Assembly: GCA_965230225.1 (NCBI GenBank)
Contig: CBDDKM010000002.1
Span: 372,001 to 436,000 of the forward strand
Reading direction: 5' to 3'
Source: CALSMU01 sp965230225
GTDB lineage: Bacteria > Bacteroidota > Bacteroidia > Flavobacteriales_D > Parvicellaceae
DNA length: 64,000 bases
How positions within the stretch are numbered: position 1 is the stretch's first letter; the number at the start of each line of letters is the position of its first letter. A model generated the notes under the pieces. It was not told the origin of the DNA, did not search any database, and saw only the letters and a list, made by a program, of their open reading frames with translations. The position numbers were made by a program, and so were the translations under genes. Shown here piece by piece: positions 26,756 through 35,200 of this stretch.

Positions 26756-26839
26756 TTCTAATTTTTTCAGTTATGAGATCACGAATGTATTACTCTAAAT
26801 CCACACCACCAAAGGTTTTGGAAAAATTAACTTCGCAAT

Positions 26840-26880
26840 AACGTGTTGCAACATGTATTTTTCGCTTGTTGCAACACGTT
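26840..26880. promoter_or_regulatory. Two tandem TGTTGCAACA palindromes in a 13-bp inverted repeat
   Basis: AACGTGTTGCAAC (26840-26852) and GTTGCAACACGTT (26868-26880) are perfect inverted repeats with a 15-nt centre. Each arm carries the perfect 10-bp palindrome TGTTGCAACA (26844-26853 and 26867-26876), 23 bp apart. This is the geometry of a double operator for a dimeric regulator between the divergent YceI-like and ftsX genes. A T-rich tail to the right means a plus-strand hairpin terminator is a possible alternative. Confidence 0.55.
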
Positions 26881-26971
26881 TTGATTTTTTAACCAATTTT
26901 CACAAGTCATCGTTAACATAATTTAGCACCGCCCACCTCAAACAAGCCAAAGAATCATCTATTTTCGTTTT

Positions 26972-27874
26972 GTGAGCAAATCGAATCAAAAAAGAAGAAG
27001 AAGCATAACTGGTATATCTACAGTGGTAGGTATTTCACTATTGCTTTTTTTATTAGGAATCTTTAGCTATATCCTTGCCCTTTCCACCAGTACTGCCGAA
27101 AGTATTAAAGAACAGTTAATGGTAGACATTGACTTTCGTGAAGATGCACGAGAAGTAGATATACTTAAAATGGAAAAGGAATTGGCAGCCAAGCCCTACG
27201 TTCTCTCTGCCCAATATGTCTCTAAAGACTCTTCTAAGGCATTAATGATGCGTCAAATGGGTGATGAAACTTTTGACATTCTGGATGGGTCCAACCCTAT
27301 TAAACCCTCAATAGCGGTAAACCTATCTGCCGAATATGTTAATGTGGATAGCGCTAAAAAATTCGAAGAAAATATAATGAGTGGTAATGAGCATTTGATT
27401 GAAGATGTTTACTACAACGAAAAGCAATTCATGGAACTGAGTGACAACTTTAAAAACATTAAAGTGTTCATCCTCATCCTTGCCGGGTTGCTTGTACTAA
27501 TTACTATGGCACTTATTAATAATACCATTAGACTGGCGGTTTATTCCAAACGATTTACTATTAAAACCATGCAATTGGTGGGAGCCAAGCCCGGGTTTAT
27601 TCGAAGACCGTTTTTGCTCAGTGCTATTGGTCAAGGCTTTTTATCCGGAATCATTGCTGTACTACTGCTAATTGGTTTTGGATACTTATTGCTGGAGATA
27701 AATCCGGATTGGGGCAAAAGTTTGACTCGTTCAGAAGCCCAACTTCAAAAAGAATTTCAGATATTTGCCTACCTATTTGGCGGAATTGTTCTGATTGGAA
27801 TGTTCATTAGCTGGATTTCTACGTATTTTGCCCTGAGCAAATACATCTGGATCAAAACCGACAAATTATATTAA
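26972..27874 (+). CDS. ftsX: Cell division permease-like protein FtsX
   Basis: A 300-residue membrane protein with the FtsX layout: a short basic cytoplasmic tail, helix 1 (about 18-40, VVGISLLLFLLGIFSYILA), a periplasmic domain of about 110 residues (VDIDFREDAREVDILKMEKE ... PSIAVNLSAEYVN), then three helices (about 165-190, 215-240, 265-290) around the FtsX permease core (NNTIRLAVYSKRFTIKTMQLVGA). With the ATPase FtsE it couples division to peptidoglycan hydrolases; ftsE is not adjacent, which is common in Bacteroidota. The start is GTG at 26972. The weak motif TATTTTCG ends 4 nt before it and TAATTTAG lies at 26919, so the promoter is uncertain. First gene of the ftsX-uppP-truB run. Confidence 0.9.
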   Translation: MSKSNQKRRRSITGISTVVGISLLLFLLGIFSYILALSTSTAESIKEQLMVDIDFREDAREVDILKMEKELAAKPYVLSAQYVSKDSSKALMMRQMGDETFDILDGSNPIKPSIAVNLSAEYVNVDSAKKFEENIMSGNEHLIEDVYYNEKQFMELSDNFKNIKVFILILAGLLVLITMALINNTIRLAVYSKRFTIKTMQLVGAKPGFIRRPFLLSAIGQGFLSGIIAVLLLIGFGYLLLEINPDWGKSLTRSEAQLQKEFQIFAYLFGGIVLIGMFISWISTYFALSKYIWIKTDKLY

Positions 27875-27916
27875 CCCTTCCCTTCTTAACTAGTAGACGG
27901 GACAAACATTTAAACA

Positions 27917-28219
27917 ATGGGAAAAACAAGAATGCCTTTAAATAAGCAAAACTACTTATTCATCATTATTGGATGTGCTGTGGTTTTACTAGGTTTCATC
28001 TTAATGGCCGGTGGAGGTTCTGAAGATCCAAACGTGTTCAACACGGATGAATTATTCAGCTTCAGAAGAATTACTCTGGCTCCATTTCTTGTAATGACTG
28101 GATATGGTGTTGTACTTTACGGAATTCTTAAAAGACCAAAAATTGAGGAATTCGATGCAGCAGAAGACACAAACGAGATTTCTGACGATAAAGTTATAGA
28201 CACCCCAATTAAGGAGTAA
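27917..28219 (+). CDS. DUF3098 small membrane protein
   Basis: A 100-residue protein with two membrane helices (about 13-32, YLFIIIGCAVVLLGFILMAG, and about 54-72, APFLVMTGYGVVLYGILK) joined by a loop holding DPNVFNTDELFSFRRI, the DUF3098 signature. The C-terminal tail is acidic. The gene regularly sits between ftsX and uppP in Bacteroidota, which suggests a role in envelope biogenesis, but no activity is known. It is 42 nt after ftsX and 4 nt before uppP, so it is probably in the same operon. Confidence 0.85.
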   Translation: MGKTRMPLNKQNYLFIIIGCAVVLLGFILMAGGGSEDPNVFNTDELFSFRRITLAPFLVMTGYGVVLYGILKRPKIEEFDAAEDTNEISDDKVIDTPIKE

Positions 28220-28223
28220 TTAA

Positions 28224-29282
28224 GTGAATTGGTTAACGGCCTTAATTTTAGGTATCATCCAAGGGCTAACCGAGTTTCTTCCGGTTAGTAGTAGTGGACA
28301 TTTAGAGCTTGGAAAAGCAGTTTTAGACGATATTCCGGAAGAAGGAATGCTGATGACTGTTGTTCTGCATTTTGCAACTGCTCTAAGCACCATTGTTATC
28401 TTTAGAAAAGACATCATTGAGATCATCAAAGGATTGTTCCAGTTCAAGAACAACGAACAAACCAGGTTTTCTATCATGATCATTTTATCCATGATTCCAG
28501 CAGCATTGGTTGGAGTTTTATTCGAAGATCAGATTGATGCCTTTTTTAGTGGAAATTTATTACTGGTAGGTTTTATGTTGATGCTTACCGGAGGGCTTTT
28601 ATTTTTAGCAGATCGAGCTAAAAACACGGAAGGTAAAGTTACTATCTCGAAAGCCATTATTATTGGAATTTCTCAAGCCATTGCTATTCTTCCAGGCATA
28701 TCGCGTTCCGGCGCCACCATTGGTACATCAGTACTTCTGGGTATAGATAAAACCCGAGCAGCCAGATTTTCTTTTCTTATGGTAGTTCCGCTAATATTTG
28801 GAGCTATGGCTGTAAAAACTAAAAAGTACCTGGAAATTCAAGATTTGGAAAAAGCTGATCTGGAAGCCAGAACTGAAATGATCATTTCAGAAATGGAAGA
28901 AGAAATCGGATTTGAAATCACTAAATCAGAAGATTTTCATGTCGCAGTTTTGGAAAAAGAACGTTCATGGGATCTTATTAAAAAAGAAGATTACTCCGGC
29001 GAATTGACTTCCGAAAACATAGAAAAAACCTATATCGAAAACCTTAAAACAGCCAACATTGGCGATGCTCAATTAGAAACTGTCTTAGAAAATGACTTTG
29101 CAAAAGTCAGGCCTCATCAATCTACACCAATGGGTTCTATTATCATAGGGTTCTTAGCTGCTTTTATTACAGGTTTATTAGCATGTACCTGGATGATTGC
29201 TCTGGTTAAAAAGAGTAAGTTGGTTTATTTTTCAATCTACTGCTTCATTGTTGGGATTGCTGCTGTAGTTCTTAATTTTTAA
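28224..29282 (+). CDS. uppP: Undecaprenyl-diphosphate phosphatase UppP/BacA with an acidic insert
   Basis: A 352-residue integral membrane enzyme that recycles undecaprenyl diphosphate to the monophosphate carrier used in peptidoglycan synthesis. Catalytic motifs are intact: GLTEFLPVSSSGHLELG (about 14-30) and the second-repeat motif LPGISRSGATIG (about 156-167). Typical UppP proteins have 260-280 residues. The excess is one hydrophilic, Glu/Asp/Lys-rich stretch (about 203-300) between the helix ending AMAVKTKKYL and the helix starting MGSIIIGFLAAF. It is in frame and carries no hydrophobic helix. The start is GTG at 28224, 4 nt after the DUF3098 stop; truB follows by 3 nt. Confidence 0.93.
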   Translation: MNWLTALILGIIQGLTEFLPVSSSGHLELGKAVLDDIPEEGMLMTVVLHFATALSTIVIFRKDIIEIIKGLFQFKNNEQTRFSIMIILSMIPAALVGVLFEDQIDAFFSGNLLLVGFMLMLTGGLLFLADRAKNTEGKVTISKAIIIGISQAIAILPGISRSGATIGTSVLLGIDKTRAARFSFLMVVPLIFGAMAVKTKKYLEIQDLEKADLEARTEMIISEMEEEIGFEITKSEDFHVAVLEKERSWDLIKKEDYSGELTSENIEKTYIENLKTANIGDAQLETVLENDFAKVRPHQSTPMGSIIIGFLAAFITGLLACTWMIALVKKSKLVYFSIYCFIVGIAAVVLNF

Positions 29283-29285
29283 TCC

Positions 29286-29999
29286 ATGTCAGACAAAATT
29301 TACGAGTTCAGAAAGGGAGAAGTGCTGTTGGTGGACAAGCCCCTTGAATGGACCTCTTTCGACGTTGTAAATAAACTAAGGTTTCCACTCAAAAGAAAGT
29401 ATAAAATCAAACGATTTAAAGTTGGACATGCTGGTACTTTGGACCCTTTAGCTACAGGATTATTAGTTATCTGCACCGGAAAAAAGACAAAGGAAATCTC
29501 GGGTTTTGTATCGGACGAAAAAGAATATACCGGTACCATTAAGTTAGGGGCAACTACACCTAGCTATGATCTGGAAACCGAAATTGATCAAACCTACCCA
29601 ACCGAGCACATTACCCAATCATTGGTGAATGAAATAAAGGAACAATTCATGGGAGAACAGAATCAAATTCCTCCTGTATTTTCTGCCAAAATAATTGATG
29701 GTAAAAGAGCTTACGAATCAGCTCGTAAGGGAATCAAAATCGAAATGAAGCCCAACCCAATCACCATCAAAGAACTTGAATTAGAACTTGAAAACGATGA
29801 AATAAAATTCAGAGTGGTGTGTAGCAAAGGAACCTATATCAGGTCTTTGGCTAACGATATTGGACAAGCTTTAAACTCAGGCGCTCACCTAATTGAATTA
29901 CGCAGAACCCGTTCTGGAAAGTTTAAGATTGAAGACTCTAAATCGGTGGATGATTGGATGGAAATAATTAGGGAAACAGAGCCGGAGTCAATGGATTAA
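29286..29999 (+). CDS. truB: tRNA pseudouridine(55) synthase TruB
   Basis: A 237-residue enzyme that converts U55 in the T loop of tRNAs to pseudouridine. The catalytic aspartate is in the family motif VGHAGTLDPLATG (Asp at about 53). The downstream motifs YTGTIKLGATTPSYDLE and CSKGTYIRSLANDIG are also intact. The protein is short because the C-terminal PUA domain found in Escherichia coli TruB is absent, as in most Bacteroidota. It starts 3 nt after uppP and is co-transcribed with it. Confidence 0.95.
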   Translation: MSDKIYEFRKGEVLLVDKPLEWTSFDVVNKLRFPLKRKYKIKRFKVGHAGTLDPLATGLLVICTGKKTKEISGFVSDEKEYTGTIKLGATTPSYDLETEIDQTYPTEHITQSLVNEIKEQFMGEQNQIPPVFSAKIIDGKRAYESARKGIKIEMKPNPITIKELELELENDEIKFRVVCSKGTYIRSLANDIGQALNSGAHLIELRRTRSGKFKIEDSKSVDDWMEIIRETEPESMD

Positions 30000-30052
30000 A
30001 CTCCTCCAAAAAGGTTTCTCAGAACTGTTTTCGGATTTCGGGTTTTATTTAG

Positions 30053-30060
30053 TACTTTTG
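30053..30060 (+). promoter_or_regulatory. TAnnTTTG promoter (TACTTTTG) of queA
   Basis: TACTTTTG exactly fits the Bacteroidota -7 consensus, 34 nt before the queA start, in the truB-queA gap. The leader contains the small inverted repeat CCCGAAAGGG. Confidence 0.65.
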
Positions 30061-30094
30061 CCGCCCCGAAAGGGTTTTTCATTAAAAAAATATT

Positions 30095-31144
30095 ATGAAA
30101 TTATCTCAATTTGAATTTGATTTACCGGAAGACTTAGTAGCAGAATACCCAGCTCCGGAAAGAGATGAGTCTCGTTTATTAGTGGTTCATAGAGACACTG
30201 GTAAAATTGAGCACAGAATGTTTAAAGACGTTCTTGATTACTTTGATGAAGGTGATGTTTTTGTATTGAACAATACCAAAGTATTTCCAGCAAGAATGTA
30301 CGGAAATAAAGAAAAAACCGGAGCGAGAATTGAGGTTTTCTTGTTGAGAGAATTGAATCGCGAAAGCTTGCTTTGGGATGTATTGGTTGATCCTGCAAGA
30401 AAGATCAGAATTGGAAACAAATTATACTTTGGAGAAGATGATGAATTAGTTGCAGAGGTAATTGACAATACTACTTCCAGAGGAAGAACTTTAAGATTTT
30501 TATTCGATGGTTCTTACGAAGAGTTCAAAGCTACCATTACTAAGCTTGGAATGACTCCACTTCCAAAGTACATTAAAAGAGAAGCTGAGGCATCTGACGA
30601 AGAAAGATACCAAACTATTTTTGCTAAAAATGAAGGAGCAGTTGCTGCACCAACAGCAGGACTTCACTTCAGTAAGCAATTGATGAAGCGATTAGAGATT
30701 AAAGGTGTTGATTTTGCTGAATTAACACTACACGTTGGTCTTGGAACTTTCCGTCCTGTTGATGTAGAGGATCTTACGAAGCACAAAATGGACTCTGAGC
30801 AGTTAATTATTACTCAACCTACTGCAGACAGAGTTAATAGGGCTAAAGACGAAAAGAAAAAAGTTGTTTCTGTTGGAACAACTGCAATGAGAGGATTAGA
30901 ATCTTCGGTTTCTGTTGAAAGAAAACTTAAACCATTCGAAGGGTGGACAAATAAATTTATCTTCCCTCCTTATGAGTTCAGTTTAGCAGATGCAATGATT
31001 ACTAACCTACACACGCCAAAATCAACATTATTAATGATGGTTAGTGCGTTTGCTGGATACGATTTAATGATGGAAGCATACAAAGAGGCTGTAAAAGAAA
31101 AATACAGATTCTACTCTTATGGTGATGCCATGTTAATTTTGTAA
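30095..31144 (+). CDS. queA: S-adenosylmethionine:tRNA ribosyltransferase-isomerase QueA
   Basis: A 349-residue enzyme that transfers and isomerises the ribosyl part of SAM onto 7-aminomethyl-7-deazaguanine in tRNA, forming epoxyqueuosine. Family motifs are present throughout: N-terminal MKLSQFEFDLPEDLVAEYPA, VLNNTKVFPARMYG, GAVAAPTAGLHFS, ELTLHVGLGTFRPV and C-terminal ITNLHTPKSTLLMMVSAFAG. Length is normal. It has its own TAnnTTTG promoter and a terminator at 31168, so it is probably a separate transcription unit despite lying between truB and rlmN. Confidence 0.96.
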   Translation: MKLSQFEFDLPEDLVAEYPAPERDESRLLVVHRDTGKIEHRMFKDVLDYFDEGDVFVLNNTKVFPARMYGNKEKTGARIEVFLLRELNRESLLWDVLVDPARKIRIGNKLYFGEDDELVAEVIDNTTSRGRTLRFLFDGSYEEFKATITKLGMTPLPKYIKREAEASDEERYQTIFAKNEGAVAAPTAGLHFSKQLMKRLEIKGVDFAELTLHVGLGTFRPVDVEDLTKHKMDSEQLIITQPTADRVNRAKDEKKKVVSVGTTAMRGLESSVSVERKLKPFEGWTNKFIFPPYEFSLADAMITNLHTPKSTLLMMVSAFAGYDLMMEAYKEAVKEKYRFYSYGDAMLIL

Positions 31145-31167
31145 TCTTTATTGATAACACGATATTT

Positions 31168-31201
31168 AAAACCTCGTTCGCAATAGCGGATGAGGTTTTT
31201 T
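31168..31201 (+). terminator. Intrinsic terminator of queA
   Basis: AAAACCTC (31168-31175) pairs with GAGGTTTT (31192-31199) across a 16-nt loop, with T continuing to 31201. The T tract overlaps a TTG at 31200 that could otherwise be read as the rlmN start. Confidence 0.7.
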
Positions 31202-31211
31202 GTTAAAAGCT

Positions 31212-32261
31212 GTGGAAAAGAAAACCGACATACGACAACTAACTCTAGAAGAGTTAAAAACCTATTTCACCGAGATTGGCGAAAAAGCATTTCGTGCTAA
31301 ACAGGTATACGAATGGCTATGGAAAAAAGGAGCTACCACCTTTGAGGAAATGACTAATCTTTCCAAAGCCACGAGAGATTTGCTCAACGAGAAGTTCGAA
31401 ATCCGTTTTCTTACCATTGCCGATGCACAATACAGCTCTGATCGAACCATTAAAAATGCTTTCAAGCTGGCAGACGATGCAGTAGTAGAAGGAGTTCTTA
31501 TTCCTACCTCTAAAAGAATGACTGCCTGCGTATCTGTTCAAGTGGGCTGTAGCTTATCTTGTGCTTTCTGTGCAACCGGAAAGTTAAAGAGGGTAAGAAA
31601 CCTTAACCCAGATGAGATATACGATCAGGTAGTGCTAATTAACAACCAGGCAAAAGACAATTATGATATTCCATTGTCCAACATCGTTTTTATGGGAATG
31701 GGAGAACCTCTATTGAACTACAAAAACGTATTGGAATCTATCCATAAAATTACCTCCCCTGATGGGTTGGGAATGTCGCCAAAAAGAATAACTGTTTCTA
31801 CTGCCGGAATTGCCAAGCAGATTAAGCAGTTGGCAGACGATGAAATACGATTTAATCTGGCACTTTCGCTACATGCTGCCAATGATGATAAGAGAAGTAA
31901 AATCATGCCTATTAACGACTCTAATACACTAGAGGCATTGGCTGATGCTTTGATCTATTTCAATAAAAAAACCGGTACCAGAGTTACCTTTGAATACATC
32001 ATTTTTAAAGGGTTCAACGATAAAATTGAAGATGCCAGAGAGCTAGCAGAGTTCTGTAAAAATGTTCCTTGTAAGATCAATATCATCGAATACAATTCTA
32101 TTGATGATGGTGAGTTCCAGCAGGCGGATAAAGAAAAAGTAGATGCTTTTGCCAACTACCTGGAAAAGAAAAATCTCATTGTTAATGTAAGGAGAAGTAG
32201 AGGTAAAGACATTGACGCGGCTTGTGGTCAGTTGGCTAACAAAAACGACGTAGCCAACTAA
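31212..32261 (+). CDS. rlmN: Dual-specificity 23S rRNA/tRNA adenine C2-methyltransferase RlmN
   Basis: A radical SAM enzyme that methylates C2 of A2503 in 23S rRNA and A37 in some tRNAs. The radical SAM motif is CSLSCAFCATGK. The MGMGEPLLNYKNV motif, the substrate Cys in the cluster region and the C-terminal resolving Cys in DAACGQLANK are all present. I place the start at GTG 31212 (EKKTDIRQLTLEELK follows); the TTG at 31200 lies in the queA terminator T tract and would add four residues. The 3' end overlaps the convergent membrane-protein gene by 4 nt. Confidence 0.95.
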   Translation: MEKKTDIRQLTLEELKTYFTEIGEKAFRAKQVYEWLWKKGATTFEEMTNLSKATRDLLNEKFEIRFLTIADAQYSSDRTIKNAFKLADDAVVEGVLIPTSKRMTACVSVQVGCSLSCAFCATGKLKRVRNLNPDEIYDQVVLINNQAKDNYDIPLSNIVFMGMGEPLLNYKNVLESIHKITSPDGLGMSPKRITVSTAGIAKQIKQLADDEIRFNLALSLHAANDDKRSKIMPINDSNTLEALADALIYFNKKTGTRVTFEYIIFKGFNDKIEDARELAEFCKNVPCKINIIEYNSIDDGEFQQADKEKVDAFANYLEKKNLIVNVRRSRGKDIDAACGQLANKNDVAN

Positions 32262-33682
32262 GCTTCCTCATCAAACATATCTTGGTTTCCATCTATTGTT
32301 CCTTCGTAAACTGTTGAAGGAGATTTTGCTTTATCAAAATAGTCTATAATCTTATCGTTTTCCATGGGGTAAAAAGCATGGCGATATAGGGTCAATGAAT
32401 AAATGGCAGACATGGCAATTGCCACTGATCGAATAACATTTTCTCCCTGAGAATAAGCATAAATAAAATCCCCCACCAACATAATTGCCAGTAACCAAAA
32501 AAGCATTTTAGGCTGAAAGGTAATGACCACAATGGCTCCGTAAAAGAATATAGCGTGCACAATGATTAGAAGCAGAAAATCGTTGCCTTCATCAGACATA
32601 AAAAGAAGGATCAGCACCAACAAAGAAAGCAACATATAAAACCCTCTGAATAACTTCTGATTTTGATCAATTTTTACGGCGGCTCCAGTAATTGTCCTTT
32701 CCTTTTTTACGGGTTGGTTGTACACAATTGTGAGCACGATAATATTAATAACGGGAATCATCAAGAGCCAATGGATAAAGAACGGTTGCCTTCTTTTGGC
32801 CATTACAAATGCCAAATTAATCTTACTAATAAACAACACTGAAAGAATGATAGGAATCAAACTGAAAAGGAGTGTAATCAGGTTGATATAAAATTCCTTT
32901 CCCGGTGCATATTCATATGGGTAATGATCCAATAGGTTAGAATACTCTCGAATAATGAAATAATAAATGGTGTAACTCCAAGCAAAAAAATAGGGGTAAT
33001 TAGATTTCTCTTTAAACCTAACGGGAGCATTAATATCTATGAACTTTTTAAAATGATCTTTCCCTTTGATAAAGAATTGATCCAACAGCCAAACAGAGAA
33101 GGTATATACCAGAAAACTTACACCAAAATAAATGGCTACGCCCGCATGATACCTTGATTCCCACTCCCACCTTATGTCCGTTACATCTCGTAGCAAATCT
33201 CCAAACGTATCCAACAATTGAGTTGAACTAAAAATATGGCTGAATCCAAGCATTCCGGCCGATGCCACAACACCAGATATTATAGCCCTGCTATTACCCT
33301 TTGCTGCGCCTCTAAAGAATGAATAAACCAAAAAAGGAGATATAAACCGGGTTATTGTCCAATAATCTGCCAGTTCATTATGATACCAAATCCCAATGGT
33401 AATCCATGTACCGCTAAACAGCACTGCACCAATAGCAAAAGCTAGTTTACTCTTACCGGAAAAATCCACAAATGCTATGCAAGAGAAAAGCAAAAAGAAG
33501 ATAGCAGGATATATCCACTGATAAGTGATATAAGAATGGGTGGTTTCATATTCTGAAACAGTGTTGATTACGGTATAGGTTCCAAAGTGAATTAAAGCAA
33601 AACTAACCGTAGTTAGAATTAACGAAACCCAAATGGTACGTTTAACTGTATTTATATCACCTTCTTCCAGCCATTTTTCCAT
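32258..33682 (-). CDS. Polytopic membrane protein of unknown function
   Basis: A 474-residue protein with about a dozen hydrophobic helices, for example WVSLILTTVSFALIHFGTY near the N-terminus and LYMLLSLLVLILLF-like segments after residue 330. The N-terminus (MEKWLEEGDINTVKRTIW) and C-terminus (STVYEGTIDGNQDMFDEEA) are hydrophilic. I recognise no family motif and no catalytic residues; it could be a small-solute transporter or a structural membrane protein. It overlaps the end of rlmN by 4 nt and follows the MATE gene by 13 nt on the same strand, so co-transcription with the transporter is likely. Confidence 0.7.
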   Translation of the reverse strand: MEKWLEEGDINTVKRTIWVSLILTTVSFALIHFGTYTVINTVSEYETTHSYITYQWIYPAIFFLLFSCIAFVDFSGKSKLAFAIGAVLFSGTWITIGIWYHNELADYWTITRFISPFLVYSFFRGAAKGNSRAIISGVVASAGMLGFSHIFSSTQLLDTFGDLLRDVTDIRWEWESRYHAGVAIYFGVSFLVYTFSVWLLDQFFIKGKDHFKKFIDINAPVRFKEKSNYPYFFAWSYTIYYFIIREYSNLLDHYPYEYAPGKEFYINLITLLFSLIPIILSVLFISKINLAFVMAKRRQPFFIHWLLMIPVINIIVLTIVYNQPVKKERTITGAAVKIDQNQKLFRGFYMLLSLLVLILLFMSDEGNDFLLLIIVHAIFFYGAIVVITFQPKMLFWLLAIMLVGDFIYAYSQGENVIRSVAIAMSAIYSLTLYRHAFYPMENDKIIDYFDKAKSPSTVYEGTIDGNQDMFDEEA

Positions 33683-33695
33683 GGAGGAAAGATAA

Positions 33696-35093
33696 TTAAA
33701 TCAACTCACTATCCAGAACCTCTTCTTTAGGTTTTGCAACCTCCAATCGGTTTAATCCTCGCATCAGGAAGTAATAACACACCACAGCAGCTAATACGTC
33801 TGCCATAGGAAACGAATACCAAATACCTTCTAAATTGTAGAAATAGGGCATGATGAACAAAATGGGTATAAGGAAAAACCCCTGTTTCGTTAAAGTAAGT
33901 AATAATGCTGGAATACCTTTTCCAATGGCCTGATAATATGTAGCTCCAACTAACTGAAATATCAAAACAGGAGTGGCTAAAAAGATCCAGAAAATGGCTA
34001 CAGAAGTGTTTTCTCTAAGTAAAACCTCTTGATCTTTGGTGAATATTTTAGGGATGTAATCCGATTCGTATAGCAACAGAAAACAGAGTACCGTAGATAG
34101 TAAAAAACCAACCTTTAATGATAGGTAAACCACTTCCTTTACCCGATCATATTGCTTAGCTCCATAGTTATAACCTACTATGGGCATCAGTCCCTGTGCT
34201 ATTCCAATAAGTGGGAAAAAAGCGAACATAGCTATACGGTTTACAATTCCATATACCGATATGGCATCCTCTCCTCCTATTCCGTTAAGGTTACCGTAAT
34301 AGAACAACAAATGATTTAGTATTATGGTTAGAATACTGATGGAACCTTGTCTGAAAAGACTAACCATTCCAATAGATATAATCTCTTTAATAATGACCCA
34401 TTTCATTACAAAATAGCGGGGAATCACCTTTAGTTCTGTTTTACCCGATAAGTAGTAGAATATCAGTAATGAACCACCCAATATATAGGAAAGGGATGTT
34501 GCCCAACCTGCTCCAGCCATTCCCCAATCCATCTGAACGATGAATATATAGTCGAATATAATGTTGGAAATGGACAAAATAAGCATCACCATCATGGGCA
34601 TCTTAGCTTTCCCCTCGGCTCTAAGGTTACTGTTGGCCATCATTGCTCCAGTTAAGAAGGGCATTCCCACCAACAAAATGGAAAAATAAATATCGGAGAA
34701 TTCCATCAACTCTCCTTTAGCACCAAACAGTTGAAGGATGGGTTCTTTAAATAAAAACCCAAGCGCAATAACAATGGTAGATCCAATGGTGGTTAAGCTA
34801 ATTTGATTGTTAAAAGCCAGTTGTGCTTTCTCGTCCTCTTTGGCTCCTAATGCTCTGGAAACAATGGATGATCCACCAATTCCTACTGCCATCCCAAAGG
34901 ATGAAATCAGAAATGAAATAGGCATACCGATGCTGATGGCACCAATGGCCAATTTACCAACGTGTTGCCCTACAAAATAGGTATCCACTACCATGTTTAC
35001 GGACATTACCATAAAGCCAATTGCAGCCGGTAAAGCCTGCTGAAGTAGCAGTTTACTTATTTTTTCGGTACCAAGTTTTTCTGATTGTAGCAT
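33696..35093 (-). CDS. MATE-family multidrug/Na+ efflux transporter
   Basis: About 465 residues and twelve membrane helices. The MatE signature is clear in both halves: LLQQALPAAIGFMVMSVNMVVDTYFVG at the start (too long to be coincidence; also IGMPISFLISSFGMAVGIGG) and FFPLIGIAQGLMPIVGYNYGA in the second half. These transporters expel cationic drugs or metabolites using Na+ or H+; the substrate is unknown. ATG 35093 (LQSEKLGTEKISK follows) is preferred over an upstream start at 35165: a TAnnTTTG promoter lies between them, so transcripts from it could not encode the longer form. The leader would be very short. Confidence 0.9.
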   Translation of the reverse strand: MLQSEKLGTEKISKLLLQQALPAAIGFMVMSVNMVVDTYFVGQHVGKLAIGAISIGMPISFLISSFGMAVGIGGSSIVSRALGAKEDEKAQLAFNNQISLTTIGSTIVIALGFLFKEPILQLFGAKGELMEFSDIYFSILLVGMPFLTGAMMANSNLRAEGKAKMPMMVMLILSISNIIFDYIFIVQMDWGMAGAGWATSLSYILGGSLLIFYYLSGKTELKVIPRYFVMKWVIIKEIISIGMVSLFRQGSISILTIILNHLLFYYGNLNGIGGEDAISVYGIVNRIAMFAFFPLIGIAQGLMPIVGYNYGAKQYDRVKEVVYLSLKVGFLLSTVLCFLLLYESDYIPKIFTKDQEVLLRENTSVAIFWIFLATPVLIFQLVGATYYQAIGKGIPALLLTLTKQGFFLIPILFIMPYFYNLEGIWYSFPMADVLAAVVCYYFLMRGLNRLEVAKPKEEVLDSELI

Positions 35094-35101
35094 TGAAGGC
35101 A

Positions 35102-35109
35102 CAAAGCTA
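35102..35109 (-). promoter_or_regulatory. TAnnTTTG promoter (TAGCTTTG) of the MATE gene
   Basis: On the minus strand TAGCTTTG matches the -7 consensus and ends 8 nt before ATG 35093, implying a near-leaderless mRNA and fixing the start codon choice. Confidence 0.55.
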
Positions 35110-35200
35110 ACATTATAACTTCGTTTAATGCTGTTTAGATGTTGAAACAAGTATTTTTTAACCAAAGATTAACATCCGGCAGGAATTGCAGTGGGTTCAG

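Noticed and set aside
26838..26890. The inverted repeat upstream of ftsX as a plain intrinsic terminator.
   Set aside because: It lies between divergent gene starts, where no transcript should end, and each arm is itself a perfect palindrome. I keep termination of an antisense RNA only as an alternative.
28830..29124. The UppP insert as a frameshift or assembly artefact.
   Set aside because: The reading frame is intact on both sides, the final helices of UppP follow in frame, and codon use matches the rest of the gene.
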